From positions 49,556,079-49,620,078 of the forward strand of contig CM055313.2 of the NCBI GenBank assembly GCA_029255685.2: DNA of 64,000 nucleotides, read 5' to 3'. The translations under genes and the position numbers were made by a program. Positions 52,340 through 64,000 of the stretch are shown here, piece after piece. The notes beneath the pieces were generated by a model. It ran no database searches and was not told the DNA's origin. It saw only the letters and a list, made by a program, of their open reading frames with translations. Origin of the DNA: Silene conica (Eukaryota; Streptophyta; Magnoliopsida; Caryophyllales; Caryophyllaceae). The first letter of the stretch is position 1; every line of letters starts with the position of its first letter.

Positions 52340-55300
52340 TTTGCTTTCTTTTTACTGTATTTAGTCCAATCCGCTCCCCTTTTTCAGCGCCAAAAAGTCT
52401 GCATTTTGGTCAAAAGTGAATGCTCCGAAAAAAGATAGGGAAAGTTGGGCTTTCTGATGGAAAAAGTGGGTCCACACTGGGAAAGATAGGTAACAAAGTC
52501 TACTTACTTAGAGCATTTTGGTTTAGCTTTCTCGATCTCGAGCAAAAAGAAGGGAAAGAGTAAGGCTAAGCCCTAACTAACTGCAAGCACAGCGGCAAAA
52601 GCAAATAAGCAGCAATCTTTTCGCATATGTGATATGCTATACCAGAGTGAATACTAGAGGGGCGAAGAAAAAGAAAGAAGTGAAAGGGTACGTTTGGTAA
52701 GTCTTTTCTACGACCTTTTTGGACATGACATAACGCCCCTGTACTTTTCAAAGAGAATTAATCTCAGTCCTCCCCCTTTTTTAAGTTTAAAAATAGTGAC
52801 GAAGCAAAGGATTCTATGCAATGTAAAGCACAAGAGAGGAGTGATACCGCCCACCTTTTATAGCGAGAAAAAGATATACAGGTATTGGCGCAAGGCATAG
52901 GCCATCCGCGACACCTGTTCCAAGTCGAATTGGAATTTAAAATCGGCAAAAGTAGGCGAGAAAGGCTCAGATTTAGTCATTCGTTATAAAAGAAAGAGAG
53001 GGGTAATGCCTAGTAGCGCACCGACCTACAAGCGCCTCTTCTCCTGCAGGTCGAGTCTTTTACGCGCTTGCTTTTATGATGCATTAAGAAAATAAAGAAA
53101 AGAAAGGAGAAAGCAAAGCCCGTGAAGGTACTTACTGCGTGTATGCTTATGCCACGTACGCCTTTATTTAAAGGAAAGAAAGTCAGTCTTAAAAAGTGTT
53201 GGATTAGATAAGATAAGGAAAAAAGCTACGCGAAAATCAGAGGTCTCGGGAGGGCTTATACTCTAGCTTTTTTAAAGAAAGTAGTCAACTGAGCATGTTT
53301 AGTCAGTGAAAGTGAATGCGCGTGGAATTCATTTCCTTTTATCCAGTAAGTCAGATCCCTTTTTCTTTTTTTAGTACCTCGTGAAGCCACAACCTAGGGC
53401 AATCGCTTTAGATAGGACACAGGAATTTTACAAAGTTAAGAAAATGGACCAAGAAAGTACGAGGGAAGTTTATTCCTGGTTTAGGTGTAAGATCTAAGAT
53501 CCTTTACATGCATGTCTTTATATATAAGTAACCCTCCGTTCAAAGTTGAGCTTGAGGTCGTGATATAGAGATGGCTTATCTTCTTTCTGAATTGCGAAAG
53601 GTAAGAGAGAAGAATAATGAGGGCGGCTGACGTATGAAGGCGAAGACCAGAGGAAATAGGCTCGAGTGCATACGAGAGGATTTATAAAGACGAGACTGAT
53701 AAGTAGAGTAAGTAGAGAGGTTTAGTTCTTACAAGCGAATATAAACAATAAGGAGAAAGACCAAGGTAGAAGCTTTTATGGCACAAAAATGCCCTCAGTC
53801 AGTAGACCTTGCTCAGAAAAAGACAAGTAGGGGAGAAGCTTGTCACAAAAATTTCTTTCTATTGCTATAAAATAGTCGGGCAGGCTTTCTCCTTCACACT
53901 ACCTTTCACTTGCTGCTAAACCTCTCTACTTTCTCTTCAAACGAGCGGGAGATCCTTCTCGTAAAGATGAGTACGTATCCCAAAAGCTGTCTCGATAAGA
54001 TTTATCTCCCCTGATCTCTCTCTTACACAAAAGGATTCTCTTCATTTTCTTAGAACCTTGTCCTGCTTTATCAGATTTGCTGGGGAAACACTCTTTTTGA
54101 CCCGAAGTAATGAGACTTTAAGAAGGAGCTCACTAGTAAGTACTCTCTGTGATTTAGAATGAACCTTACGCTTAAAAAAGGAAGCTACTAAACTAAGAAG
54201 GACGATCTCTCTCTTTCTCGCCAAGCTTTTTCATAACCACCTCTCGCTCACGAGTTAGTCTGTCTACTCGCTTTCTTTATCACTACGACCACCCTTTTCT
54301 TTCTTGGGATTGATTCTCGCTCTTTATTGATCGCGTAATGCTCTCCCTTATTTTTTCTGTTTCCTTTATTACCCAAGAAGCTTTTGTCATTTCAAAGCTC
54401 TCATTTTGTTTGGGGATCCTTTATGATTCTGCTTTTTTCCTCGTAAAGGCTTACGCTTAGCTTCGGGCGGAGGAAAGAAGACAAACTTTATGACTGGAAA
54501 TAAATGGAAATGCTTTCTAAATACAAAAAACTAATCGGATAAAGCAAGGTGCCTCTAGGAGGAGCTCTAGTATAGCAGAGCACTTGCCCTTAACTTCTTA
54601 AAGAAAGAAAAAGTCTCTAAGAACTCTTAAACATTTTGCACTTCTTTTAGCATTTCATGTAAAAAAGAAAGGACCTCAAGGCGTCCACCTGAAGTCATCG
54701 AAACGGAAGGAAGAGAACAATAGTAGAAGGCATAGACGTACCGCTTGACTTTCCATTTCGAGTAGACGAAGAAAGAAAAAAGCCCGGTTAGGCAGACCCC
54801 GGTTTCTTTGGTAAAGTAAAGACGTTCATCGAAGAAAGTTTTTAACCTATGCTTTCTTTTCTTTGTGGAGACTAATGCCTTCTTCTTGGTCTCGCAGCAT
54901 CCTCTCTCAAGCGGTACGAATATATGGAAGGCTCTCGTTCCTAAAGGCTTGGCCGACACACACGGAAACTGAGGTAGAGTTCGGACGTAAGCTCCCTTAT
55001 AGAACTAGAACGCCTAATGTTGCATCCTTTCTTTCGTCGACAGGGATTAAACAAAGATATTAAATTCAAGCTTTGTTGAATGAAAGCCCTTCACTATCAC
55101 TGCTGCGGCGAGTCACATGCATTCGCGGTATAATTATAAGTGCGCTTTCCTCAGAAGAAAAAGGAGATAATGCCCTTGAAAAAAAAGGAGAATTGTAGAA
55201 TTCCCGAACAAATTCTATGCATGGAGATTGCGCTAAGTAAGTAGAAGCTTACCCCTCCTTGGTCAGTAGGAGTTCTTTAAGGGGGTTTCTGGTGCTAAGT

Positions 55301-55430
55301 CAGGCTTTTTCGAGTGGAGTGCAAACAAAGTTTTTCCTATATGTAATAAGCCATTCCGTCGATTATCAACTTTCCGAGGAAAAGCAAGGTAATATAGTAG
55401 ATATGAATCGAACAAGTATGAAAAGAAGAA
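52340..55430. other. Gene-free stretch
   Basis: Mostly unrecognised. A small word block lies at 53610-53750 (GGCTCGAGTGCATACGAGAG; ACGAGACTGATAAGTAGAG). The reverse frame of 110 codons at 54627-54959 and others have no motif. Confidence 0.4.
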
Positions 55431-55434
55431 GGAA

Positions 55435-55925
55435 TCTTTCCCTTTCATTGACAAGACAGGCGCCTCCTTATCCTCTCACTTCTTTAGTTCGAGCCCTCTC
55501 TTTCATACCTGTCGTATTCACTCGAGCTTTCCTTTATTTTAGGACAATTTATCCATAAAATGAAAAGGCCATAATCTAGCATCGAGCACACAGGAAAAGG
55601 GCCCACCTGTGAATGCGTTGAGACTCTAACTTTCTTATGATTGGTACTTAGATGCAACAACTCAAATGGAGTGATGTCTTCCTTCGCTTTTTGCATACAT
55701 CAGGGAAATGAAATAGAAAGCGCCCCTGACATCCAAGCAAGAGAGGGGTCTGCATAAGAACTCGAACGGAAGAAGTGAGAGGATAAAAAATAGAGACAAG
55801 AGTCTTAACGAGAGGAGAGGATGCGAAGTGGGATCAACTGCTAAGGAGAAAAGTTTTTCCTCAATTGCAAGGACCTGAAGGGCGAACGCCTAGAAGGAGA
55901 AAGTGTAACACGCCAAGAGTATGAG
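55435..55925. repeat. CTCG words next to retrotransposon 2
   Basis: CCTGTCGTATTCACTCGAGC near 55507 (reverse sense), then purine-rich words from 55745 (GAACTCGAACGGAAGAAGTG; GATCAACTGCTAAGGAG). The array runs to within a few bases of the LTR at 55931, so element 2 also sits in the mosaic. Confidence 0.65.
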
Positions 55926-55930
55926 AGGAA

Positions 55931-57205
55931 TGTTGGGAAATGTGTCCTCAACAATAGTGCGATCACGTAATTAAATCTCATGACGAGAATGCGCAAGGGA
56001 TGATACGAATTATTAGTCAACTGACCAACATTAATCGGTAATGATTGGCTAGCTAGAGTTTGACATTACTGTCGTATGACGGTGATGGTCAGTTGATCCC
56101 TTTAGGTCACACCTTTAGGACAATTCCCTTAATTGATAAAATGATCAAATGTATATTGATACGATTTGATCATATTCCTTAAACTCGTATATCGAGAAAT
56201 TAGAGGTTGAATCTTAATGTAAGATTTATGTTTAAAATTGAAATGTTTCAATTGTTAAACAGTAAACGATATTTTATTATATCGAAATTAGAATGAATTG
56301 GGTTATAATTGATACAAAGGTTGTAAATCGTATTGACGATAATTATAAATAATCATTTTACAATTGTAATTTCGAATTACTTGTCAATTAATAAATATGA
56401 TTTATTTAATTATAATATTTATACGATAAATATTTATATATCTATTTTTATGATAGATTAATTATATTGTATTGTGACATATAAGATGTCACATTTTTAT
56501 ACAAACTATGCATTTGACAAATTGTAAAATGAAGTCCATTTTATGGACTAAATGGGACGGTTAAGAGGAGATGGTGGTATGGATTATTAGTGTATTAAAC
56601 ACACTATAATCATTATGTTTTAGACATAATTCTTGAGACAACCACCTAGGCCACCCTAAGAGCCTTGAGAAAGGAGAATGTTCCCTTGTTGCTCTTCCCT
56701 ATGGCCGGCCTCCCCTTCCCAAGTATGAGCATGCTTAAGCCATTTAATCATCTTAAGAAATAACATGCCTCATATATAAATATATGATATGATATTCATT
56801 CTACTTCTCTTCTTCTCTTCTTAGCCGAAAAATCACCAAGAAAAGAGAGATTTTTCAACCTCTAAAATACTTATTATAAGATAATAACTTATACTATTTG
56901 TAGTATTAAAATTACATTCTAATAAGAGTGATTAGAATTATTTAAGGAAGAAACCGATTTCTATTCTAGCAAAATACAAGGCTTCGGTTTATTGAGGAAT
57001 TGTCTTGGTGCATCCAAAGGAGGTATACTATTATGGGTACTCGGAGGATCATCCTTGCTAAACATTTGGACCGTGTGTAAGGGTTCAAATACTCTCCTTA
57101 TTTCCGCATTATTAGCATGCATAAGATCATTATAATATGTTAATTAAAGGGTTAATTAAAAGATTATGTTAGTATTAGTTTATGAGTAACTAATAAAATC
57201 TAACA
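55931..57205 (+). repeat. 5' LTR of element 2
   Basis: Starts TGTTGGGAAATGTGTCCTC and ends ATCTAACA. A likely TATA box, TATATAAAT, is at 56773-56781. It is preceded by the putative target site AGGAA. Confidence 0.92.
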
Positions 57206-57207
57206 AT

Positions 57208-57219
57208 TGGTATCAGAGC
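57208..57219 (+). other. Primer-binding site (initiator tRNA-Met), element 2
   Basis: TGGTATCAGAGC, complementary to the 3' end of plant initiator tRNA-Met, two bases after the LTR. This is the usual primer of plant Copia elements. Confidence 0.9.
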
Positions 57220-59650
57220 AAATAGGTTGTTTGCATGCTTTCCGTTTACGTTTTTACGGAGTTATAGTGATAACAAAATAAAATTGGAATTTTCGTTTGA
57301 TATATGATATGCACGAAATTAATTTAGCACGAATACCTGCTGTTTTCTAAAATGTTTTAGAATATTTGGAATATATTTTGCATGAATATTGATTATTGGT
57401 ATATTAAATCTCGGTTTTAATATGTTTTAATGGTTAAAAATGTTTATTTTTGGGAAAAATAGTTAAAATAAGCTTCTGGCCGAGATTTTTCAGTATGTTT
57501 TCACATGTATCTTCTATAATATGAATATGATTTTTCGTAAATTATGGACTTATAAATCGTGTGATATGAATTTTAAGTGTTAAAATGCAATAAGATGAAT
57601 AAAAATGGGTTAAAATAGTTATATTATGAATTTGACTATAAAAATTTATGAGGATGTCACATGCAATATTTAAAATTTATGTTGAATTTTCCAGAAATTT
57701 ATCTCAAATATTGCAATATTATAGATTTTTAATGTAAAAATCGGGTAATTAGTGACATGATTTCGACTTTAATAGTTTAAGTTGGAATTTGGCCATAAAC
57801 ATTTAACACGATGTCATATATATTATTTCCAGCATGTATAAAATTTTCGAGAATTTTATCTTATTTTGTGCTTGAGAAATAATTTTAAAGGTTAAAATCG
57901 TACGATATATGACGTAAATCGTTAAAATTTGCAAATGTTGTTAAAAATGGCCGAAATGTAACCCATATTAGTCATATGTGATATGTTCATCATGAAAATA
58001 TTCTTGGGAGCCAAAAGTTTCAGATTTGATTTTATTTTAATTTGTTAAAAAGTTACATTTAAAATTAAATAAAAGGAGTCATGCTTTTAAATTTCGGCTC
58101 TTGGGCAGTGCACCATTTAATTTTCTGTCCATTTTGTGTTCTTAAAGTGTTTTGGAATGTGTAAAAATTTTATTAGTATTTTATTTGCATTTATGGAATT
58201 AATTATTGAATTTTCCGACTTAAAATGCTCGTTTTACGTCTTATTTACGAAATAATGTTAAAACCGTATAAATACTAATAATTTAACATTCTGAAAATTT
58301 TAAGAACATTCTGGATTTTTCAAAATTTGAATTTTGAATTTTCGAAATTTTTATGACTCTTTTCGATTTTTATATTATTTTTCCCGTAAAACCGAGTAAT
58401 ACCAATCAATATTGAAATATATTAAGTTAAGTCATGTTCAAAGTTTGAGTAAGACTAAATTTTGAATCCTATAAGAGTTGGGATGATTAACTTAAGGATG
58501 AAAACCGTTTCATATAATGCATAGTGTTGTTAACCGTTAAAACACGCGATTCCATAAACCGAGGTTTGCGATAACTATTTAAATAAGTGTTTTAAATAGG
58601 ACGATTTGGCTTAGGGTTTGCATGTTAATTCATATTTACATAAGCATTGCGTATTATATTATGAATGTCATGATTTATTTTACGTAATTTTGGGAATTAT
58701 GTAATTTACTTAGTATGGCCTTAGTTTTAAATCGGTATTTCCCGTAATGTAAGGGGTTACCGATTCGGTTGTAATTTTGTGATCTCGTATCACCCAATTG
58801 TAATTTATTTCTATTTTATAATGTATAAAGTAGACTAGAAAAGTTGTAATATTTGTAAAATCCGGAGTTCCTTGAAGACGGTGCCATTCGGAAAGGAGTT
58901 CCGATCAAGACGGTGTTTACCTCGAAGTGCGTGCCTCGTGAAGTTCAAGGGACCAAAGGAGTTGGTTTCCGAATTTGTACTTTGTTATTTCTTTTCTAGG
59001 AAAGGCCATACTAGGGTTTATTTATGCTTTTATTTTTGCTTTTTATATGTTTGCATGCATAGCCAAATCGTCATACATCGTATCATGCATGTTTCGACCT
59101 AGTCGACCTAGTCTTTTATTTTATCGATAATTCACCGACTTAGTTCACTTATACGGAGATAGATAATAATTTGACTAGATCTCTTACATATAAACTTTGA
59201 GACTTAGCCTTACCAAAAAGTACGGACCCATGAATCCCTTCTTCACAAGAACGTAGGCTCGGCTACACCGGGGTACTAAAATTGTCACGTTGGGTTAGTG
59301 GGGTAATAAGATTACACCTTGAAATTTGGTTGATCTCAACGAAAGTATTCGTAACCATAGTTGCAATAAGTTCGGGCTAAAGATAATTTTAAGAAAATTG
59401 TCGACCGAGAGTTCTAAGAGTAGAACCGATTAAAGAGTTAATCCACCAAATTATACCGATACGGGTTGAATCGGCTACACCGTGCCCGGATTAGTATGGG
59501 TTTGGGTCTCGGGATTGTTTACTTAATTGGGTAAGAGATCATTAAGTAAATATATAACTAAACTTGTTAAAAGTTATAGTTTAAATTATGAATTTAAAAT
59601 GATGTTGTTTTCCTTTTATTATTGTAGTTTAATTTTTCAACATCATCATC
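57220..59650 (+). other. AT-rich leader of element 2
   Basis: About 2.4 kb between the primer-binding site and gag with no coding sequence recognised. Unusually long for a Copia leader, but long leaders are known in large non-autonomous elements. Confidence 0.7.
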
Positions 59651-59651
59651 A

Positions 59652-60620
59652 ATGGCAACCAACACTCCACCTCTCACTAACGTATCATGGCTTCGATCCT
59701 TTATGGATCGTTGCAAACTCGATAAGAATGGTTCCAATTTTAAGGATTGGGATGCGCAATTGTTTTTGGCCGCGCAAGGTGACGATAAGAGTCGTTACCT
59801 ATCCGAAGCCGCTCCTCCCGCTCCGACCGCTCGTTCATCGGTCCAAACTCGTGAGGCCTATGAAGCCTACATGAAAGAGTCCTCCGCTCTTAAAAATGTG
59901 CTCATCTTCTCCATGGAGCCGGACCTCCAAAGGAGTATGATCAAGTTGACCACATTGTATGAGATATACACCAAGCTTGCGACCATGTTTTCGCAAACTC
60001 CTAGGGTGATTCAATATGAGGCAGCTTCCGCCTTCTTTGACATTTCATTCAAGGAAGGGCAATAAATAAGCCCTCATGTGCTCAAACTCGTTGAGCTTGC
60101 GGAGACTCTAAAAGCTCAAGATGTTGATGTTCCCGACTCTCTTATCATTGACCGAGTTCTTCACTCGCTCAATAGGGTTAAGGCGTATGCTCAATTCCGG
60201 GTGAATTTAAATATGCGAAACCAAGAGACCACGTTGGACGAGTTGCATAAGATGCTAGTCCAAGCCGAAAGGGACATAGGACTTCATGAAAGTTCCACCA
60301 AGGATGTTTTGAACATCGAAAAGAAAGGGAAAACGAGCTTCAAGAGGAATGCCTCTAAAGGCAAGGGCAAGAAAACGTTCAACCCCAAGGCGACCAAAGA
60401 AAAGACCTTTTCGAAAGGCGCTTCCACCTCGTCTCCAAAAGAGCAAGACAAGTGCCATTATTGCACGAGGATCGGTCATTGGAAGAGAAATTTCCCCAAA
60501 TACTTAAGTGATCTCAAAATTGGGAAGGCAACCGCCGTAGGAATTAATTCTCGTTTACTTTCATGTTCTTTTGTTAACTTTTGTATGGCGATACAAGTTG
60601 TTGACTATCACCCCTTTTAA
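59652..60620 (+). pseudogene. gag: Copia-type gag, broken
   Basis: Capsid-like protein coding region of the retrotransposon. It begins ATGGCAACCAACACTCC. The N-terminal part has the plant Copia gag pattern (a 'NFKDW' motif about 25 residues in, then YLSE and a region ending in KNVLIFSMEPDLQ), and a Lys-rich basic stretch leads to a zinc-knuckle-like region (KCHYC...GHWK) near 60450-60490. The reading is interrupted, so it is a fossil. No protease, integrase or reverse transcriptase follows. Confidence 0.8.
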
Positions 60621-62950
60621 AATTGTTTTAAAGGGGCATCTTATAAAGATAAGGGCAAGGAAAAGGAAGCATAAAGTTCCTTACTTGGATGGCTATGGTA
60701 GCATCCAAATTGATCGAAGACTTGAAGAGCTAGCCTCTAATTTTCATATCGTCTTCTTTCATATTTTGCATTTATTTATGGAACAATTTATTTTCTTGTA
60801 AGACAAGGATTAAAATCCTAAAACAATGGTTGTAGTTTTGGATATTGGTGACTTGGTTTTCAACCCGAGTCACTACTTTTGTTCTTAATCAATGTTTTGA
60901 TTTCTCAAATGAATTGCATACCTTGTTTAAACATGAATAATAGTGATTTTATCACGCAACAAACTATTGATACGATCAATATAATATAATCAAAGAGTTG
61001 ATTAAAACGGAGAACTACACCCCATGAGATAAATTCAATCAAAATGAGACTATATCAGTTCATTATAAGATTTTCATTTTAAGTGAAAATGAGAATGTAT
61101 TCATCACACCTATCAAACTTTAAACATTCAGATACATTGGTTAATCGAAATAGCTATCCTTAAACGAATAAAGGTTATTGTTAGAAGGATAGAGTGGGAG
61201 AAAATATTTCGCTCGCAAACCAATGATGAAAAAGGAAGGATCTTAGAGAAGATTCTTACTTAGGAGTCTTAAGAAGAGCCCTAAATGATTTGAAGAAACT
61301 ACGAGAGGACACTGAACAAACTACGGGAGGACACTCGAAGAAAGGTTCTTTGTGTTCATTGTTTCATAGAGAGGAAACTTGAAACCCCGTATGAAATCGG
61401 AAGGAAAACGGTTCCTTAATAAATGATTTTTCTAAGTTTATAAGATAAAAGAGAAGAAATCATCTCAATCCTCTCAATGTAGTTATAAAGAAATTATCAT
61501 GTCATTTTCGTCTCGAGGAAACGAAGACATGATAAGAAGGTAATGATTGATTGAATGGAAACAGATCACTATAGGGATAGTGATAGTGATAATGATTCAA
61601 GTAATAGTTTAACATGTGAGAAATGAAAGGTTCATTTAAGATATCGAGAGATATTGATTTTAGTGGGAGCGATTTTCATTAAAAGAATTAAGCCTACCAT
61701 TTAGAGAGAATGGGTGATTCTTTAAGGTGTAAAGAATAAGAGGTTTTCAATTCTAGATGATCAAATACCTTATATCATAAGATGATGGAGCTTTACGGGA
61801 AGGTTTATTATATGGATAATAAAAGGTCGCCCACTAGAAGTTAGAATGGTTGGATACATTATTCATGATGATGAATGAAACCATTATCAAATAGCCAAGA
61901 TGAGTGAAAATTATTAGAATGATGAAATCATAAATAGACTACAATAAAGTTTTCAGTACATAAGTGACTGTATATCGATACGTCACAAGTTATAAGATAA
62001 CAGTGGGAGCTTTCCTCCGGAAAGGAAACTCAAAATCTAGAAAGAGTTCTAGAAATGTACTCAAATAGAATCATATTATACGGGATAATATGAGAATAAA
62101 GGAGACCAAAAGTTGTAAGTTTTGCTATAATGAATAAAGGTTATTCGCATGAATAAAGGTTATTTGCAAAACACTAATACAAATAGATGATTGTGCATCA
62201 AAATGCAATGTAATAGTGTTGACTATTGTTGCATGACAACATCATTTGAGTTATGATTAAACTCAAAATGAAAGATACTTTGTCAGAATCCAAATGGGTT
62301 GTATGAGACAATATTGAACCCCATAAGTGAACTGGATTGACTTAGTATGGCCCCTAGCCGCTTACATGAGGTGACGTCTCAAAGCGACTAGAGTGTGAGG
62401 CGATTGATGGCAAGTTCAAGTGCCATAGAGTCATATGTAATGACTAGTCGATCACATAGGCAGACTGTAAGAGACACTCTGTCGGTAAATGTGACCGCTT
62501 ATAGAGTTCTGGAAATTTTATAGTCGGGTCGTGGCGAGAGCTGCTATAGTATTCTTGTGAGTCAATTCTTAGACTAAAGACTACTCTCCCAAGATGGTAC
62601 AGTTTAGGCATAACTTTGATCCATTCTCTACGACTTTTCGTAACTGGAGTCAAATGGGATTGTTTTGGGTTGTGACTAACTGTGACTAGTTGAAGGAAGT
62701 AGTGCGATAGAAATTGTCCACCCCTTGTCAGGGTTGTTCGAATCTCAGGGCCACTCGAGGAGAAATTAACTGGAAATGCGTGGCCACGCTCGGAAGGTAT
62801 CTATGGTAGATAATTCCGGTCAGACAGTTATTCTCCATATCGAGGAAACCACTCATGATATGATCAAATGCAAGTACGACCTCAGAGAGACATCTTGCAT
62901 TGAATGGGAGATTGTAATAGGACAAGAGAATTGGTGACGCACACTTGTCG
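60621..62950 (+). other. Non-coding 3' internal region of element 2
   Basis: Position where pol would be expected. I see no integrase, reverse transcriptase or RNase H motif. The phrase GTGGGAG recurs (near 61194, 61661 and 61999). The part 62340-62760 (AGAGACACTCTGTCGGTAAA and neighbours) is GC-richer and looks like the 3' untranslated region typical of plant Copia elements. Confidence 0.65.
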
Positions 62951-62966
62951 AGGACAAGTGGGAGAT
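62951..62966 (+). other. Polypurine tract, element 2
   Basis: AGGACAAGTGGGAGAT directly before the 3' LTR; the usual site of plus-strand priming. Confidence 0.8.
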
Positions 62967-64000
62967 TGTTGGGAAATGTGTCCTCAACAATAGTGCGATC
63001 ACGTAATTAAATCTCATGACGAGAATGCGCAAGGGATGATACGAATTATTAGTCAACTGACCAACATTAATCGGTAATGATTGGCTAGCTAGAGTTTGAC
63101 ATTACTGTCGTATGACGGTGATGGTCAGTTGATCCCTTTAGGTCACACCTTTAAGACAATTCCCTTAATTGATAAAATGATCAAATGTATATTGATACGA
63201 TTTGATCATATTCCTTAAACTCGTATATCGAGAAATTAGAGGTTGAATCTTAATGTAAGATTTATGTTTAAAATTGAAATGTTTCAATTGTTAAACAGTA
63301 AACGATATTTTATTATATCGAAATTAGAATGAATTGGGTTATAATTGATACAAAGGTTGTAAATCGTATTGACGATAATTATAAGTAATCATTTTACAAT
63401 TGTAATTTCGAATTACTTGTCAATTAATAAATAGGATTTATTTAATTATAATATTTATACGATAAATATTTATATATCTATTTTTATGATAGATTAATTA
63501 TATTGTATTGTGACATATAAGATGTCACATTTTTATACAAACTATGCATTTGACAAATTGTAAAATGAAGTCCATTTTATGGACTAAATGGGACGATTAA
63601 GAGGAGATGGTGGTATGGATTATTAGTGTATTAAACACACTATAATCATTATGTTTTAGACATAATTCTTGAGACAACCACCTAGGCCACCCTAAGAGCC
63701 TTGAGAAAGGAGAATGTTCCCTTGTTGCTCTTCCCTATGGCCGGCCTCCCCTTCCCAAGTATGAGCATGCTTAAGCCATTTAATCATCTTAAGAAATAAC
63801 ATGCCTCATATATAAATATATGATATGATATTCATTCTACTTCTCTTCTTCTCTTCTTAGCCGAAAAATCACCAAGAAAAGAGAGATTTTTGAACCTCTA
63901 AAATACTTATTATAAGATAATAACTTATACTATTTGTAGTATTAAAATTACATTCTAATAAGAGTGATTAGAATTATTTAAGGAAGAAACCGATTTCGAT
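62967..64000 (+). repeat. 3' LTR of element 2 (cut by window end)
   Basis: Copy of 55931-56964, offset 7036 bp, no length change over the part seen. TATATAAAT at 63809-63817. Confidence 0.92.

Larger units (their letters stand above)
55931..64000 (+). mobile_element. LTR retrotransposon fossil 2, Copia-type, gag only (TR-GAG)
   Basis: The element runs off the window end inside its 3' LTR. The 5' LTR is 1275 bp (TG...CA), followed by an initiator tRNA-Met primer-binding site, a long AT-rich leader, a degraded Copia-type gag, about 2.3 kb without recognisable pol, a purine tract and the 3' LTR. The layout fits the TR-GAG class of plant non-autonomous elements. The gag is broken, with about two breaks. 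Over the 1034 bp seen of both LTRs I count about six differences (about 0.6%), so the insertion is young. The target-site duplication cannot be checked here. Confidence 0.88.

Noticed and set aside
60571-60801. 76-codon frame after gag as part of pol
   Set aside because: No integrase, protease or reverse transcriptase motif is seen; it reads as non-coding retrotransposon sequence.

Overview
The window looks like plant (angiosperm) DNA with no intact gene that I can recognise. I found no complete tRNA, rRNA or conserved organelle protein gene. Two things point to a plant. There are two LTR retrotransposons, each with a primer-binding site matching plant initiator tRNA-Met. The filler DNA also carries degraded copies of the 5' end of a small-subunit rRNA gene of the mitochondrial/bacterial type (GAGTTTGATCCTGGCTCA, not the plastid TTCGATCC form). 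The best reading is gene-poor mitochondrial DNA of a plant with an expanded, repeat-rich chondriome, or a nuclear block derived from such DNA. The sequence alone does not settle which, and I cannot name the species.

Layout. 1-3.9 kb is mostly unique, unrecognised sequence. From 3.9 to 36.3 kb and again from 39.2 to 55.9 kb the DNA is a mosaic of short, diverged, shuffled repeat modules on both strands. The main ones are: a palindromic ATATACGTATAT element (about 25 copies); arrays of 15-30 bp 'words', many framed by CTCG...CGAG and so able to form mini-hairpins with different loops; a roughly 330-500 bp composite repeat (four longer copies near 4, 24, 27 and 30 kb); fragments of the rRNA 5' end, most of them near a palindrome copy; (CG)n motifs joined to AT-rich sequence; and several 20-120 bp families. 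Stretches around 10-12, 16.5-18, 42-47 and 52-55 kb have fewer of these modules and are mostly unrecognised.

Two retrotransposon fossils interrupt the mosaic. Element 1 (36364-39211) has two nearly identical LTRs of about 1.25 kb around only about 340 bp of internal sequence, with a CTTTG target-site duplication; it sits inside one of the short repeat modules. Element 2 (55931 to beyond the window end) has LTRs of about 1.27 kb, a degraded Copia-type gag and no recognisable pol, the layout called TR-GAG. Both are young by LTR similarity (about 0.6% by hand count).

No genes work together here in the usual sense. The interest lies in repeat architecture: how one set of small modules, including a piece that looks like an rRNA promoter and 5' end, was multiplied, inverted and recombined to build tens of kilobases, and why recent retrotransposons sit inside it. 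Most open reading frames run through repeats and do not look like real proteins.
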